A stretch of DNA of 64,000 nucleotides from Protula sp. h YS-2021 (GCA_949752745.1 OX457034.1:193924-257923), one strand, 5' to 3'; shown: positions 1 through 13,075, counted from the first letter of the stretch. Notes: generated by a model from the letters alone, not told the origin. A program made the numbers and translations.

Positions 1-3000
1 TCGGACCAGCGCCCATGTTTTTTTACCTTGTGTTGATGAGCGGTTCTTATTTCGGATCAGTGCGCATGTTTATTTACCTTGTGTTGATGTGCGGTTCTTC
101 TTTCGGATCAATGCGCATGTTTATTTACTTGTGTTGATGTGCGGTTCTTATTTCGGATCAGTGCGCATGCTTATTTTACTTGCGTTGATGAGCGGTACTT
201 ATTTTGGACAAGTGTACAAGTTTCCTTAGGTTGCCTTGATGCGCGGTTCGCATTTCGGAAGAGTTTGCATGTTTATCTATCTTGCGTTGATGCACGGTGC
301 TTATTTTGGACGTGTGCATATGTTAATCTAACTTGCGTTGGTGCGCGGTTTGCATTTTGGACCAGTGCGCATGTTTATTCAACTTGCGTTGATGAGCAGT
401 TCGAATTTCGGACCAGTGCGCATGTTTATTTAACTTGCGTTGATGCGCGGTGCTTATTTTGGACCAGTGCAAATATTTATTTAACTTCCGTTGGCGCGTG
501 GTTCGCATTTCGAACCACTGCGCATGTTTATTTAACGTGTGTCGATGTGCTGTTCTTATTTCAGGCCATTGCGCATATTTCTTTAATTTGAGTTGATGCG
601 CGGTTCTTATTCTGGACCAGTGCGCATGTTTATTTAAGTTGCGTTGATACGCAGTTCTTATTTTGAATAGTGCGCACGTTATTTAACTTGCGTTAATGCG
701 CAGTTCGTTCGCATTTCTAACCAGTGCGCATGTTTATTTAACTTGCGTTAATGCTCGGTTCCCATTTGTGACCAGTGTGTTTGTTTATTTAGCTTGTGTT
801 AATGAACGTTTCGCATTTTCCACCAGTGCGCACGTTTATTTAACTTGTGTTGATGCGTGGTTCGCATTTTGGACCAGTGCGCATATTTATTTAACTTGTG
901 TTGGTGCTCGGTACTTATTTTATATCAGTGCAAATGTGTATTTAACTTGCGCTGAGGAGCGGTTCGGAATTCGGACCAGTGTACCTGTTTCTTTAGGTTG
1001 CGTTCATGCGAGGTTCGCATTTCGGACCAGTGCGTAGGTTCACTTAACTTGCGTTGACAAGCGAATTGCATTTCGGACCAGAACGCATGTTTATTTCAGT
1101 CCCGTCGATGCCCGACTCTTATGTCTATTCAACTTGCGTCGATTCGTGGTTCTTTTTTCGGATCACTGCGAATGTTTATTTAACTTGCGTTGATGCGAGG
1201 TTCTCATTTCAGACCACTGCGCATGTCTATTCAACTTTCGCCAATGTGTGGTTCTTTTTTCGGACAAGTGCGCATGTTTGTTTAACTTGCGTTGATGTGC
1301 GCTGCTTATTTTTGACCGGATCGCATGTTTATTTAACATCCGTCGATGCGCGGTTCGCATTTCCGACCATTGCCCATGTTTATTTAACTTGCGTTGATAC
1401 GTGGTTCTCATTTCAGACCAGTGCGCATGTTTCTTTGGGTTGCGCTGATGCGCGGTTCTTTTTTCGGACCAGTGTGCATATTTATTTAACTTGCGTTGAT
1501 GCGCGGTTCGCATTTCGGACAAGTGCGCATGTTTCTTTAGGTTGCGTTGATGCTCGATCCGCATTTCGGACCACTGCGCATGTCTATTCAATTTGCGTCG
1601 ACGCGTAGTTCTTTTTTCGGACCAGTGCGCATGTTTATTTAACTTGCGTTGATGCGCGGTGCTTATTTTGGACCAGTGCAAATATTTATTTAACTTCCGT
1701 TGGCGCGTGGTTCGCATTTCGAACCACTGCGCATGTTTATTTAACGTGTGTCGATGTGCGGTTCTTATTTCAGGCCATTGCGCATATTTCTTTAATTTGA
1801 GTTGATGCGCGGTTCTTATTCTGGACCAGTGCGCATGTTTATTTAAGTTGCGTTGATACGCAGTTCTTATTTTGAATAGTGCGCACGTTATTTAACTTGC
1901 GTTAATGCGCAGTTCGTTCGCATTTCTAACCAGTGCGCATGTTTATTTAACTTGCGTTAATGCTCGGTTCCCATTTGTGACCAGTGTGTTTGTTTATTTA
2001 GCTTGCGTTAATGAACGTTTCGCATTTTCCACCAGTGCGCACGTTTATTTAACTTGTGTTGATGCGTGGTTCGCATTTTGGACCAGTGCGCATATTTATA
2101 TAACTTGTGTTGGTGCTCGGTACTTATTTTATATCAGTGCAAATGTGTATTTAACTTGCGCTGAGGAGCGGTTCGGAATTCGGACCAGTGTACCTGTTTC
2201 TTTAGGTTGCGTTCATGCGAGGTTCGCATTTCGGACCAGTGCGTAGGTTCACTTAACTTGCGTTGACAAGCGAATTGCATTTCGGACCAGAACGCATGTT
2301 TATTTCAGTCCCGTCGATGCCCGACTCTTATGTCTATTCAACTTGCGTCGATTCGTGGTTCTTTTTTCGGATCACTGCGAATGTTTATTTAACTTGCGTT
2401 GATGCGAGGTTCTCATTTCAGACCACTGCGCATCTCTATTCAACTTTCGCCAATGTGTGGTTCTTTTTTCGGACAAGTGCGCATGTTTGTTTAACTTGCG
2501 TTGATGTGCGGTGCTTATTTTGGACCGGATCGCATGTTTATTTAACATCCGTCGATGCGCGGTTCGCATTTCCGACCATTGCCCATGTTTATTTAACTTG
2601 CGTTGATGCGTGGTTCTCATTTCAGACCAGTGCGCATGTTTCTTTGGGTTGCGCTGATGCGCGGTTCTTTTTTTCGGACCAGTGTGCATATTTATTTAAC
2701 TTGCGTTGATGCGCGGTTCGCATTTCGGACCAGTGCGCATGTTTCTTTAGGTTGCGTTGATGCTCGATCCGCATTTCGGACCACTGCGCATATTTATTCA
2801 ATTTGCGTCGATGCGTAGTTCTTTTTTCGGACCATTGCGCATGTTTATTTAACTTGCGTTGATGCGCGGTGCTTATTTTGGACCAGTTTGCATGTTTATC
2901 TTCCGTCAATGGTTCACATTTCGGACCAATGCGAATGTTTATTTAACTTGCGTCGATGTGCGGTTGTTAAATCTGACTACTGCGCAAGTTCATTTAACTT

Positions 3001-3010
3001 GCGTTTATGC
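1..3010 (+). repeat. Left outer arm: 51-bp satellite
   Basis: Diverged tandem copies of a 51-bp unit around the core ATTTAACTTGCGTTGATGCG. Because 51 is a multiple of three, open frames of up to about 180 codons appear on both strands with a 17-residue repeat; these are by-products and not genes. A higher-order duplication of 1209 bp is visible: about 600–1800 is nearly repeated at about 1810–3010. Confidence 0.9.
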
Positions 3011-3550
3011 GCTGCAGGAGAAGATTCATTTATTTTTTTTTTAAATTCCGAAAAAAATTCAAAAGTTTTCCAATTCACTCAAAAAGCACAAGCCGTATGC
3101 ATGACCCCCTAAAGTCGGCTTGTATAAAAAATAAATGAAATCTGATAAAAACAGTAGGAGGAAATGCATTTTGAAGTTTTTTTATTCAAAAATTCACCAA
3201 AAATTCTGATCGACTCGAAAAGCACAGGCCGTATTCACGACACCCTAAGCATGCCTCAGCCCCAAAATAAATGATGTCTGATCAAAACTGCAGGAGAAGA
3301 TGCATTTTGAGGTATTTTCATCAAAAATTCCCTATCGAAATCAAGAATTCCCAAGTCGAGTCAAATAGCACAAGCCGTATGCCCGACCCACCTAAGGATG
3401 CCTCATACCAAAAATAAATGAAATCGGATTAAAACTGTAGGAGGAAATGCATTTGAAATTTTTCTTCAAAAATTCCCTAAAAATACAGAAATTATCGGAT
3501 CGACTAAAAAGCGCAAGCCGTATGCTCAACCCCTTAGGGATGCCTCAAAC

Positions 3551-3581
<31 letters not shown>

Positions 3582-4671
3582 GAGAAAGATCAAAACTGTA
3601 GGGGAAAATGCATTTTGAAGTTTTTTTCTTCAAAAGCTCCCTAAATATACAAAAATTGTCCGATCGACTAAAAAGCACAAGCCGTATGCACGACCTTTTA
3701 GGGTCATCGGATCTTTGAGAGGTTTCGGATCAAAAATGTAGGACGAGATACATTTTAAATTTTTTTTCTTCAAAAATTCCCCAAAAATTCAAAAATCACC
3801 CGATCGACTAGAAAAGCACAAGCCGTATGCACGACCCTTTAGGGGTGCCTCATACCAAAAATAAATCACATCCGGTCAAAAATGTAGGAGGAGACACATT
3901 TTAAAATTTTTTCTTTAAAAATTCGCCAAAAAATTCAAAAATCACCCGATCGACTAAAAAACCACAAGCCGTATGCACGACTCCTTAGGGATGCCTCACA
4001 CCAAAAATAAATGACATCGAATCAAAATTGTAGGAGTAGATGCATTTTGAATTATTTTCTAAATTTTTGCTTAAAAATTCCCCAAAAATACAAAAATTGC
4101 CCGATCGACTAAAAAAGCACAAGCCGTATGCACGACACTTTAGGGGTGCCTCATACCAAAAATAAATCACATCCGGTCAAAAATGTAGGAGGAGATACAT
4201 TTTAAAATTTTTTCTTTAAAAATTCGCCAAAAATTCAAAAATCACCCGATCGACTAGAAAAGCACAAGCCGTATGCATGACCCCTTACGGATGCCTCACA
4301 CCAAAAATAAATGACATCGAATCAAAATTGTAGGAGTAGATGCATTTTGAATTATTTTCTAAAATTTTGCTTAAAAAATTCCCCAAAAAATACAAAAATT
4401 GCCCGATCGACTAAAAAAGCACAAGCCCTATGCACGACACTTTACGGGTGCCTAATACCAAAAATAAATGACATCCGGTCAAAAATGTAGGAGGAGATAC
4501 ATTTTAAAATTTTTTGTTTAAAAATTCGCCAAAAATTCAAAAATCACCCGATCGACTAGAAAAGCACAAGCCGTATGCACGACCCCTTAGGGATGCCTCA
4601 CACCAAAAATAAATGACATCGAATCGAAATTGTAGGAGGAGATGCATTTTGAACCAAAGTTTACTAAATAA
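3011..4671 (+). repeat. Left inner arm: ~145-bp tandem repeat
   Basis: About eleven copies of an AT-rich unit of roughly 140–155 bp. Each carries GCACAAGCCGTATGCACGAC, an AAAAATAAATGACATC stretch and GTAGGAGGAGATGCATTTT. No coding potential is seen. The same units occur inverted at 4950–6240. Confidence 0.85.
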
Positions 4672-4673
4672 AC

Positions 4674-4736
<63 letters not shown>
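4672..4736. repeat. (CTAA)n run
   Basis: About 16 copies of CTAA/ACTA, matched on the other arm by a shorter TTAG run at 4916–4945. The two runs are mirror images but differ in length, as expected for slippage after the inverted duplication. Confidence 0.95.
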
Positions 4737-4914
4737 GGACACCGCCCGCAAACCGATAGGAATACCCCAGCTTACGTGTAACGTAAGCTGGGCTAAAAAA
4801 GGGGGGTCACCGATGTTATAAGAGAAATAAAGACACTGAAAGATCGCGTACTTTTTAGCCCAGCTTACGTTACACGTAAGCTGGGGTATTCCTATCGGTT
4901 TGCGGGTGGCGTCC

Positions 4915-4915
<1 letters not shown>
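4737..4915. repeat. Hairpin core of the giant inverted repeat with 51-bp spacer
   Basis: 4737–4800 and 4852–4915 are nearly perfect reverse complements separated by a unique 51-bp spacer (4801–4851). Each arm contains its own short hairpin, CCCAGCTTACGT–GTA–ACGTAAGCTGGG on the left and its inverse on the right. This is the axis of symmetry of the 9-kb structure. Confidence 0.9.
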
Positions 4916-4945
<30 letters not shown>

Positions 4946-4949
4946 CGCT

Positions 4950-6240
4950 GTAAACTTTGTTTCAAAATGCATCTCCTCCTACAATTTTAATCCGATGTCA
5001 TTTATTTTTGGTGTGAGGCATCCCTAAGGGGTCGTGCATATGGCTTGTGCTTTTCTAGTCGATCGGGTGATTTTTGAATTTTTGGCGAATTTTTAAAGAA
5101 AAAAATTAAAAATGTATCTCCTCCTACATTTTTGACCCGATGCCATTTATTTTTGGTATGAGGCACCCCTAAAGGGACGTGCATACGGCTTGTGCTTTTT
5201 TAGTCGATCGGACAATTTTTGTATTTTTGGGGATTTTTTTAAGCAAAAATTTTGAAAAAAATGCATCTACTCCTACAATTTTGATTCGATGTCATTTATT
5301 TTTGGTGTGAGGATTTCCTAAGCGGTCGTGCATACGGCTTGTGCTTTTTTAGTCGATCGGGTGATTTTTGAATTTTTGGGGATTTTTTAAAGAAATTTTA
5401 AAATGTATCTCCTCTTACATTTTTGACCCGATGTCATTTATTTTTGGTATGAGTCACCCCTAAAGGGTCGTGCATACGGCTTGTCCTTTTTTATTTTTAT
5501 TTTTTTATTTTTGGGGAATTTTTTAAGCAAAAATTTCGAAAATAGTTCAGAATGCATCTACCCCTACAATTTTGATTCGATGTCATTTATTTTTGGTGTG
5601 AGTGCATACGGCTTGTGCTTTTTAGTCCATCGGGCAATTTGTGTATTTTTAGGGAGTTTTTGAAGAAAAAAACATCAAAATGCATTTCCCCCTAGTTTTT
5701 TTTTTTTTTTTTTTTGGTTTGAGGCATCCCTGAGGGGTTGAGAATACGACTTGCGCTTTTTAGTCGATCCGACAATTTCTGTATTTTTTTGGGAATTTTT
5801 GAAGAAAAACTTCAAAATGCATTTCCTCCTACAGTTTTTATCCGATTTCATTTATTTTTACTATGAGGCATCCTTAGGTAGGTCACGCATACGGCTTGTG
5901 CTATTTGACTCGACTTGGGAATTTTTGATTTCGGGGGGAATTTTGGATGAAAATACCTCAAAATGCATTTTCTCCTGCAGTTTTGATCAAACATCATTTA
6001 TTTTGTGGCTGAGCCATGCTTAGGGTGTCGTGAATATGGCCTGTCTTTTTCAGTCGATGAGAGAATTGTTGAAGAAAAAAATTCAAAATGCATTTCCTCC
6101 TACAGTTTTTATCAGATTTCATTTATTTTCGATATGAGCCGTTTCTAGGGGGTCATGCATATGGCTTGCGCTTTTTGAGTGAATTGGAAAACTTTTGAAT
6201 TTTTTTCGGAATTTTTGAAAAAAAAATTAAATGAATCTCC
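4950..6240 (-). repeat. Right inner arm: ~145-bp tandem repeat, inverted
   Basis: Inverted copies of the 3011–4671 repeat, for example CATACGGCTTGTGCTTTTTA and TGCATCTCCTCCTAC. It is about 370 bp shorter than the left inner arm, so the arms differ by lost or gained units. Confidence 0.85.
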
Positions 6241-6245
6241 TCCTA

Positions 6246-9035
6246 CAGCGCATAAACGCAAGTTAAATGAACTTGCGTAGTAGTCAGATTTAACAACTGC
6301 ACATCGACGTAAGTTAAATAAACATTCGCATTAGTCCAAATAAGTACTCCGCATCGATGCAAGTTAAATAAACATGCGCATTGGTCCGAAATGTGAACTG
6401 CGCATCGACGGAAGATAAATAAAGATGCGAACTGGTCCAAAATAAGCACCGCGTATCAACGCAGGTTAAATAAACATGCGCACTGGTCCGAAAAAAGAGC
6501 TAAGCTTCGACGTAAGTTGAATAGACATGCGCAGTGGTCTGAAATGCGAACCGCGCATCAACGCAGCCTAAAGAAACATGCGCACTGGTCCGAAATGCGA
6601 ACCGCAAATCGAGGCAAATTAAATAAACATGCGCACTGGTCCGAAATACGAACCGCGCATCAACGCAAGTTAAATAAATATGCGTACTGGTCTGAAATGA
6701 GAACCACGCATCAACACAAGTTAAATAAACATGGGAAATGGCCTGAAATGCGAACCGCGCATCGACGGAAGTTAAATAAACATGCGATCCGGTCCAAAAT
6801 AAGCACCGCACATCAACGCAAGTTAAACAAACATGCGCACTTGTCCGAAAAAAAGAACCACGCATCGACGCAAGTTGAATAGACATGCGCAGTGGTGTGA
6901 AATGAGAACCGCGCATCAACGCAAGTTAAATAAACATGCGCAGTGGTCCGAAGAAAGAACCATGAATCGACGCAAGTTGAATAGACATAAGAGTCGGGCA
7001 TCGACGGGACTTAAATAAACATGCGTTCTGGTCCTTAACGCAAATCGCGCGTCAACGCAAGTTAAATGAACCTGCTCACTTGTCCCAAAATGCGAACTGC
7101 GCATCAACGCAAGTTAAATAAACATGGGAAATGGCCTGAAATGCGAACCGCGCATCGACGGAAGTTAAATAAACATGCGATCCGGTCCAAAATAAGCACC
7201 GCACATCAACGCAAGTTAAACAAACATGCGCACTTGTCCGAAAAAAAGAACCACGCATCGACGCAAGTTGAATAGACATGCGCAGTGGTGTGAAATGAGA
7301 ACCGCGCATCAACGCAAGTTAAATAAACATGCGCAGTGGTCCGAAGAAAGAACCATGAATCGACGCAAGTTGAATAGACATAAGAGTCGGGCATCGACGG
7401 GACTTAAATAAACATGCGTTCTGGTCCTTAACGCAAATCGCGCGTCAACGCAAGTTAAATGAACCTGCTCACTTGTCCCAAAATGCGAACTGCGCATCAA
7501 CGCAACCTAAAGAAACAGGTATACTGGTCCGAAATGCGAACCGGATATCAACGCAAATTAAATAAACATACACACTGGTCCGAATTGCGAACCGAACATT
7601 TGCGTAAGTTAAATAAACATTTGCACCGGTCCAAAATAAGTACCGATCATCAACGCAAGTTAAATAAATATGCGCAATGGTCCAAAATGCGAACCACGCA
7701 TCAACACAAGTTAAAAAAAACATGCGCAGTGGTTCGAAATGCGAACCACGCTCCAACGCAAGTTAAATAAACATTTGCACTGGTCCAAAATAAGCACTGC
7801 GCATCAACGCAAGTTAAATAAACATGCGCACTGGTCCGAAATTCGAACCGCGCATTAACGCAAGTTAAATAAACATGCGTAATGATCTGAAATTCGAACT
7901 GCTCATCAACGCAACTTAAATAAACATGCGCACTGGTCCAGAATAAGAACCGCGCATCAACTCAAGTTAAAGAAATATGCGCATTGGCCTGAAATAAGAA
8001 CCGCGCATCGACGCACGTTAAATAAACATACGCAGTGGTTCGAAATGCGAACCACGCGCCAACGTAAGTTAAATAAACATTTGCACTGGTCTAAAATAAG
8101 CACCGCGCATCAACACATGTTAAATAAACATGCGCACTTCTCCGAAATTCGAACCGCGCATCAACGCAAGTTAAATAAACATGCGCAGTGGTTCGAAATG
8201 CGAACCACGCTCCAACGCAAGTTAAATAAACATTTGCACTGGTCCAAAATAAGCACTGCGCATCAACGCAAGTTAAATAAACATGCGCACTGGTCCGAAA
8301 TTCGAACCGCGCATTAACGCAAGTTAAATAAACATGCGTAATGATCCGAAATTCGAACTGCTCATCAACGCAAGTTAAATAAACATGCACACTGGTCCAA
8401 AATGGAAACCGCGCACCAACGCAAGGTAAATAAACATAGGCACACGTCCAAAATAAGCACCGTGCATCAACGCAAGTTAAATAAACATGCAAACTGGTCC
8501 GAAATGCGAACCGCGCATCAAGGCAACCTATGGAAACTTGTGCACTTGTCCAAAATAAGTACCGCTGATCAACGCAAGTACAATAAACATGCGTATTGGT
8601 CTGGAATAAGAATCGCGCATCGACGCAAGGTAAATAAACATGCGCACTGACCCGAAATAAGAACCGCACATCAACACAAGGTAAATAAACATGCGCACTG
8701 ATCCGAAATAAGAACCGCACATCAACACAATGTAAATAAAGATGCGCATTGATCCGAAATAAGAACCGCACATCAACACAAGGTAAATAAACGTGCGCAC
8801 TGATCCGAAATAAGAACCGCACATTCACAAAAGGTAAAAAAAACAAAAAAAAAAAAACATGGGCGCTCGTCAGAAATGCGAACCGCACATCAACGCAAGT
8901 TAAATAAACATGTGCACTGTTCCAAAATGGGAGCCGCGCATCTACGCAGAATCAAATAACAGGCGCACTTTTCTGAATAAGAACCGCGCATCAAGGCAAG
9001 TTACATAAATATGCCCACTGGTCCGAAATGCGAGC
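6246..9035 (-). repeat. Right outer arm: 51-bp satellite, inverted
   Basis: Inverted copies of the 51-bp satellite (core CGCATCAACGCAAGTTAAAT). A 393-bp block is duplicated in tandem (about 6720–7110 and 7115–7505). The open frames here, including one of 265 codons on the minus strand at 8091–8888, are repeat artefacts. Confidence 0.9.
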
Positions 9036-9873
9036 GTTGTTTGAAGGTATCTATGGCAGACTATCCAGTCTACCAGAGATACAAAAAAAGCTGTTTCCCA
9101 TTTTTCTGAGAAAGAAATCTTTGTATGCATTTATCGGTCTATGTTCTGGTCCGGTGCTAAATTAGTTATTGGGCTAGCTCTTTGCCGTCTCATCTTTTGA
9201 AGCCCAATTTTTCAGGAAAATTCCCTTGCTCATGCGCGCTGGAATTGGTCTTATTGCTTTTCGTAAGCTGGGACTTTGTCCTTGGACAAACTTGTACTAT
9301 AGAAACCATTGGGAAAACCAAGAAATTTTAATCAAAATGCAAAATTCACACATAATCACAATTGGCAAGTGCCTCATTTTTTCCCTATTTGAAGAACACG
9401 TCATACCAAATGTTTTAAGCAAATAAAAAATAGATGTCACCGTATCAATAAGAGAATTATACAATCTTTTTGACAAAATCCCATTGACTGAATGGGTAAG
9501 TGGTGAAAACAGTGTAATATGATTTAAATGGACAATACATCAACACAGGCCCTTCTAGGAACAAGATATCAATACAGACCATTTCTAGACACGAGCCTAT
9601 TGGGTCTTTGAAAAGAATTTTTCGATCTTGACGGATTTAGTAGTTATTTATACTGTGTCAACATGGATTCAAACTCAGCGATATTCAATGTAATGCGCAT
9701 TCCGGTCGCTAGATGGCGCAGAGATACCCGCATTTCCCTTTAAAATGCAATTCTGATCTTTCATTAAGGGCGCAATTTTTGTGGAATTCCCAGTGGGGTT
9801 GGTGGGACAGAACATGTCTAATATACAAACAACCGCGGAGGTTGGTTGTTGCACAGCAACGTACATATTTCAG
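9036..9873. other. No feature recognised
   Basis: Unique-looking AT-rich sequence between the inverted repeat and the first recognised nucleotidase-family exon. It is probably intron of that gene. I found no exon here matching the expected upstream part of the family. Confidence 0.5.
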
Positions 9874-10059
9874 GGAGTGGTGCAGGGCCTTCACACTTCC
9901 GGCCGCCTGCACAGTATTATCATGGATGACCTTGACACTTACATCGGCAGACAGAAGCACGTGGCCGAGTTGATTGAACGGCTAATCTCGGCCAATAAGA
10001 AGATTTTCCTGATAACCAATAGCAGCTTCCCATTCGTGTAAGTTTTGGCATATACACTG

Positions 10060-10120
<61 letters not shown>

Positions 10121-11930
10121 TATCTGGTATTATTTGTTTTATGAATACAGTGCAAACATTTCCTTAGAATATTAAAAAAAATTCTGTTGAATATCCATAT
10201 TTAACATAATGGTTTCATATCAGACAGTTTATGACATACAAGTGTGTTGAATTTAGAAAAAAAATTTTTTTTGTTTTGTTTATTATTGCTGTCGCTATCT
10301 AAAACAGTCCAGGATTTTATTTGTTACAGTTAGATTATTGTTATCTGTTTTTTTTATCTGTTATCAGTGATAGTGGTATGAGATATTTGATTGGAAGTGA
10401 TTGGACAGAAAAGTTTGACGTCATAATCGTGAATGCGCGCAAACCGAAGTTTTTCAACGAGAGCAAACGGTGAGTTTTATGAAAACAAAAACCTTTCTTC
10501 AAAAGTTTCAAGTTCAAGAAGACTTCTTTAAAAAAAAAAAGAAATGAATTTCTCACATTTTACTTGATTTTTTGCAGTAGAACGGGTGGGGGTGGGGGTG
10601 GTGGGGGAGGGGGGTGCGGGGAAAAGTGCTACAAGCATAGCAGAGCTTACTGTACTTTGCTGCACAAATTTAACGTAATTCTAACGTAATTGTTTCATTT
10701 CGCAAAGTACAGTAAGCCCATAGCAGTACGTGTATTATTATAAGTAGCAGTAGTAGTAGCAGTAGTGGTAGTATTATTATTCTTTTTATTAGGCCTTTTC
10801 GGCAGTATGACTTTAGAACACAGCAAAAGTCCTGGCACAACGTGGAGACGCTCGTCAAGGGCAAGGTCTACCAAGAAGTGAGCACTTTATTCCAATGTTT
10901 ACTTTTTTGTGATGTACAATAAGATATCCTTTCGACTGGGGTAAAATTTAATAACCGAGCAATTTTTTTGACTTAGAAAGTCAAGTTAAAAAAAACAAAA
11001 AAAAAAAAAAAAAAAAAACCAAAAAAAAAAAAACAACAACAAAAAACAAAAAAAAACAAAAAAAAAAAAAACAAAAAAAGAAGGGCTTACAAAATAATAA
11101 TAAGGGTTTATTGGTACATTTTTTTCAGGGCAATCTGTTCCATTTGGGAGCCATGACTGGTTGGTATGGCGACAGAGTGCTGTATTTCGGGGACCATGTT
11201 TATACAGATTTGGCCGTAAGAGAAATTATGTTCTAGAAACTTAAAAAAAGAAAAAAAAAAGAAAATAAAAAATAAATAAAAAAATAAAAAAAGTGTATTT
11301 CAGGAGCCATTTTTACAGATTTTGCAGTAAGAAAAACTAAAAAAAAGTGTTCCGGTCAATATTGAAAAATGATTGACTTTGGAATTGACCAATCAGATTA
11401 CGGCAGTTTACCAAGTCTTGTGACAATTGTTAAGGTTAATCACTTGATTAACACTTACTAAGGTGCGTAGCAGCGCGAGTCCTCAAAAAAAAAAAAAAAA
11501 AAAAAAAAACAGAAAATATGATGCCCTTTTCAGGATGCCACAATAAAGCACGGGTGGAGAACGGGGGCGATAATACCGGAATTAGAGCACGAAATCAAAA
11601 GTTTGAATACACCCCACTTCAAGCGGTCGCTACGATGGATGCTAGCCCTGGAGAATCTCATTCAAAACCTGCAGGTATGCCGAAATGAATAAAAAAAATT
11701 GAAAACATAAATAAAACAAATATCACGTGACTTGGCAGGGTCTGTCAGTGAACAGAAGCTAGAAACGGGATTTTGACGATGAAAAAACAATTTTCGTACA
11801 TAATTAACAGACAATTTTTTTATTATTTTTTTTTTTTCAATTTTACTCCCCGTGTGTTGTGACAGGTCCATGAGGATCCGGATTCACAGCAGATCCTGAA
11901 TGTGTGGCATCTGGAAAGGAGCCGCCTCAG
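9874..11930 (+). CDS. NT5DC2/NT5DC3-like 5'-nucleotidase domain protein, six internal exons, both ends missing
   Basis: Exons: 9874–10037, 10368–10469, 10793–10877, 11129–11215, 11534–11674 and 11866–11930. All have AG/GT borders and compatible phases, joining into about 214 codons. The conceptual protein matches the C-terminal half of the HAD-family cytosolic 5'-nucleotidase-like proteins: [12 protein letters not shown] (HAD motif II), [29 protein letters not shown], then [12 protein letters not shown] (HAD motif IV, GDxxxxD) and [16 protein letters not shown]. The nucleophile motif DxDxT belongs in upstream exons that are not in view. The family is named for purine nucleotidases, but activity of NT5DC2/3 members is poorly defined, so no substrate is claimed. 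The 3' exons expected after SRLR are also absent; the intron after 11930 runs into repeats and the assembly gap. The family is certain; the exact paralogue is not. Confidence 0.88.
10059..10116 (+). repeat. (AAT)n microsatellite
   Basis: About 19 copies of AAT/TAA in the intron after the first visible nucleotidase-family exon. Confidence 0.95.
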
Positions 11931-12249
11931 GTAACGTGACATACTATTTATATATACAGCAGGGCCTCTCAAAAGGGACTCCCCTGATTTAAGGCCTCCC
12001 CGAATTAAGATCCAGTTCGAGTGGTCCCGCTGTCGGTAGCCCTCGTTGTATTATTTAAAAGTAAATTAATTTAATTAATTTAGATAAAAGTACCTGTAGA
12101 CTGAGAAGCCGTTTTTTTTTTTTGGCGGTCTTGACCCGTGGTCCCATTCTACTCAAAAATATAGGGATAAAAAATCATAACAAAAAATAAATAAATAAAG
12201 ATGGGTACACACCTTTCTCATATCAATTTGTAACTTGTCCGTTTGATAA

Positions 12250-12965
12250 AGTATATACTGCGAATCCCCGTCATCTGTCCCCCCGGTCAACTGTCCCCCC
12301 CCCCCCCCCCTGTCATCTGCCCCCCTCCCTTTGTTGCAACCCGGTCGACTGCCCCCCTTCAAAGTGAAGGGGTGGTCATTTGCCCCCCCCCCCCCCCCTT
12401 CATATACTATTTATTCTTGGGTTCTTGGCTTACAAAGACACAATAAATAAAATTAATATTTATTTTATTGAATGTAATGCACCTCGGTAAATTGCAATTC
12501 ATCAATAGCCTAGAAACCAATTACAATTAGAATTGCAAGTAGTGGGATCAGTCTCTCCCAAGATCAATGTTGGTGAAATAGATCAATCGTTTCTTACATC
12601 CCTGTTACTGAGCGATAATGAATAGATCAATCGTTCTTTATATCTATTTTAACCAGCGACAAAGAACAGATCAATCGACTCTTAGATCTCTTTTTGTTCA
12701 CAGACGATAAATAGATCAATATTTTTTCACATATCTTTATTTTAACCAGAGTTAAAGATCAATGAAGATCAACTGTTTCAGAGACGAAGTAGACGGGGAC
12801 ATCACAATTGCCTAATTTTTTAACAGAATTTTTTTTCACTAAAAAAAAACGGAGGGGGGGGGGGGGGGGCAGATGACCACCCCGTCAAATTGCAGGAGGG
12901 TAGTCGACCGGGTTTCAAAGAGGGGGGGGGGGGGGTTGACTGGGGGGCAGTTTACCATATACTGC
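12250..12965. mobile_element. Short inverted-repeat element with C/G-tract termini
   Basis: About 150 bp at the left (12250–12400) and about 115 bp at the right (12850–12965) are reverse complements with the same word order: AGTATATACTG, GTCAACTG, a long C tract, ACCCGGTCGACTGCC and GGGGTGGTCATTTGCC on the left, and the inverse on the right. The middle is AT-rich and repeats GATCAATCG words. No coding region is seen, so it is a non-autonomous element or fold-back. It lies downstream of the last visible nucleotidase-family exon. Confidence 0.7.
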
Positions 12966-13075
12966 ATGTCTCTGTTTCTCGATCAAAATACTGTGAAATA
13001 AATCCCATACAGCCCCGTCTGACGCCAGTACAGACAAACAGCGAGTGGAATATAGAAAATGCTGCATTGTTTAAA

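Larger units (their letters stand above)
1..9035. mobile_element. Giant nested inverted repeat, foldback-like element (left end outside window)
   Basis: The whole stretch reads as two opposite-facing arms about a centre near 4826. Outside to inside, each arm has a 51-bp satellite, a ~145-bp tandem repeat, a CTAA/TTAG run and a hairpin block. The order of variant repeat units is mirrored: the unusual units at about 208–310 reappear inverted at about 8440–8555, and position 1 pairs with about 8870. So this is one inverted duplication, not two independent arrays. Long inverted repeats made of tandem arrays are typical of foldback transposons. I see no transposase. The right arm runs about 160 bp beyond the partner of base 1, so the left arm probably continues outside the window. 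The element identity is inferred; the palindrome is seen directly. Confidence 0.75.

Noticed and set aside
139..2909. Several open frames of 60–184 codons on both strands with a 17-residue repeat
   Set aside because: The 51-bp satellite period is a multiple of three and keeps frames open by chance on both strands. No start or splice context, and the peptide repeat exists only because the DNA repeats.
8091..8888. 265-codon minus-strand open frame
   Set aside because: Same 51-bp satellite in the inverted arm.
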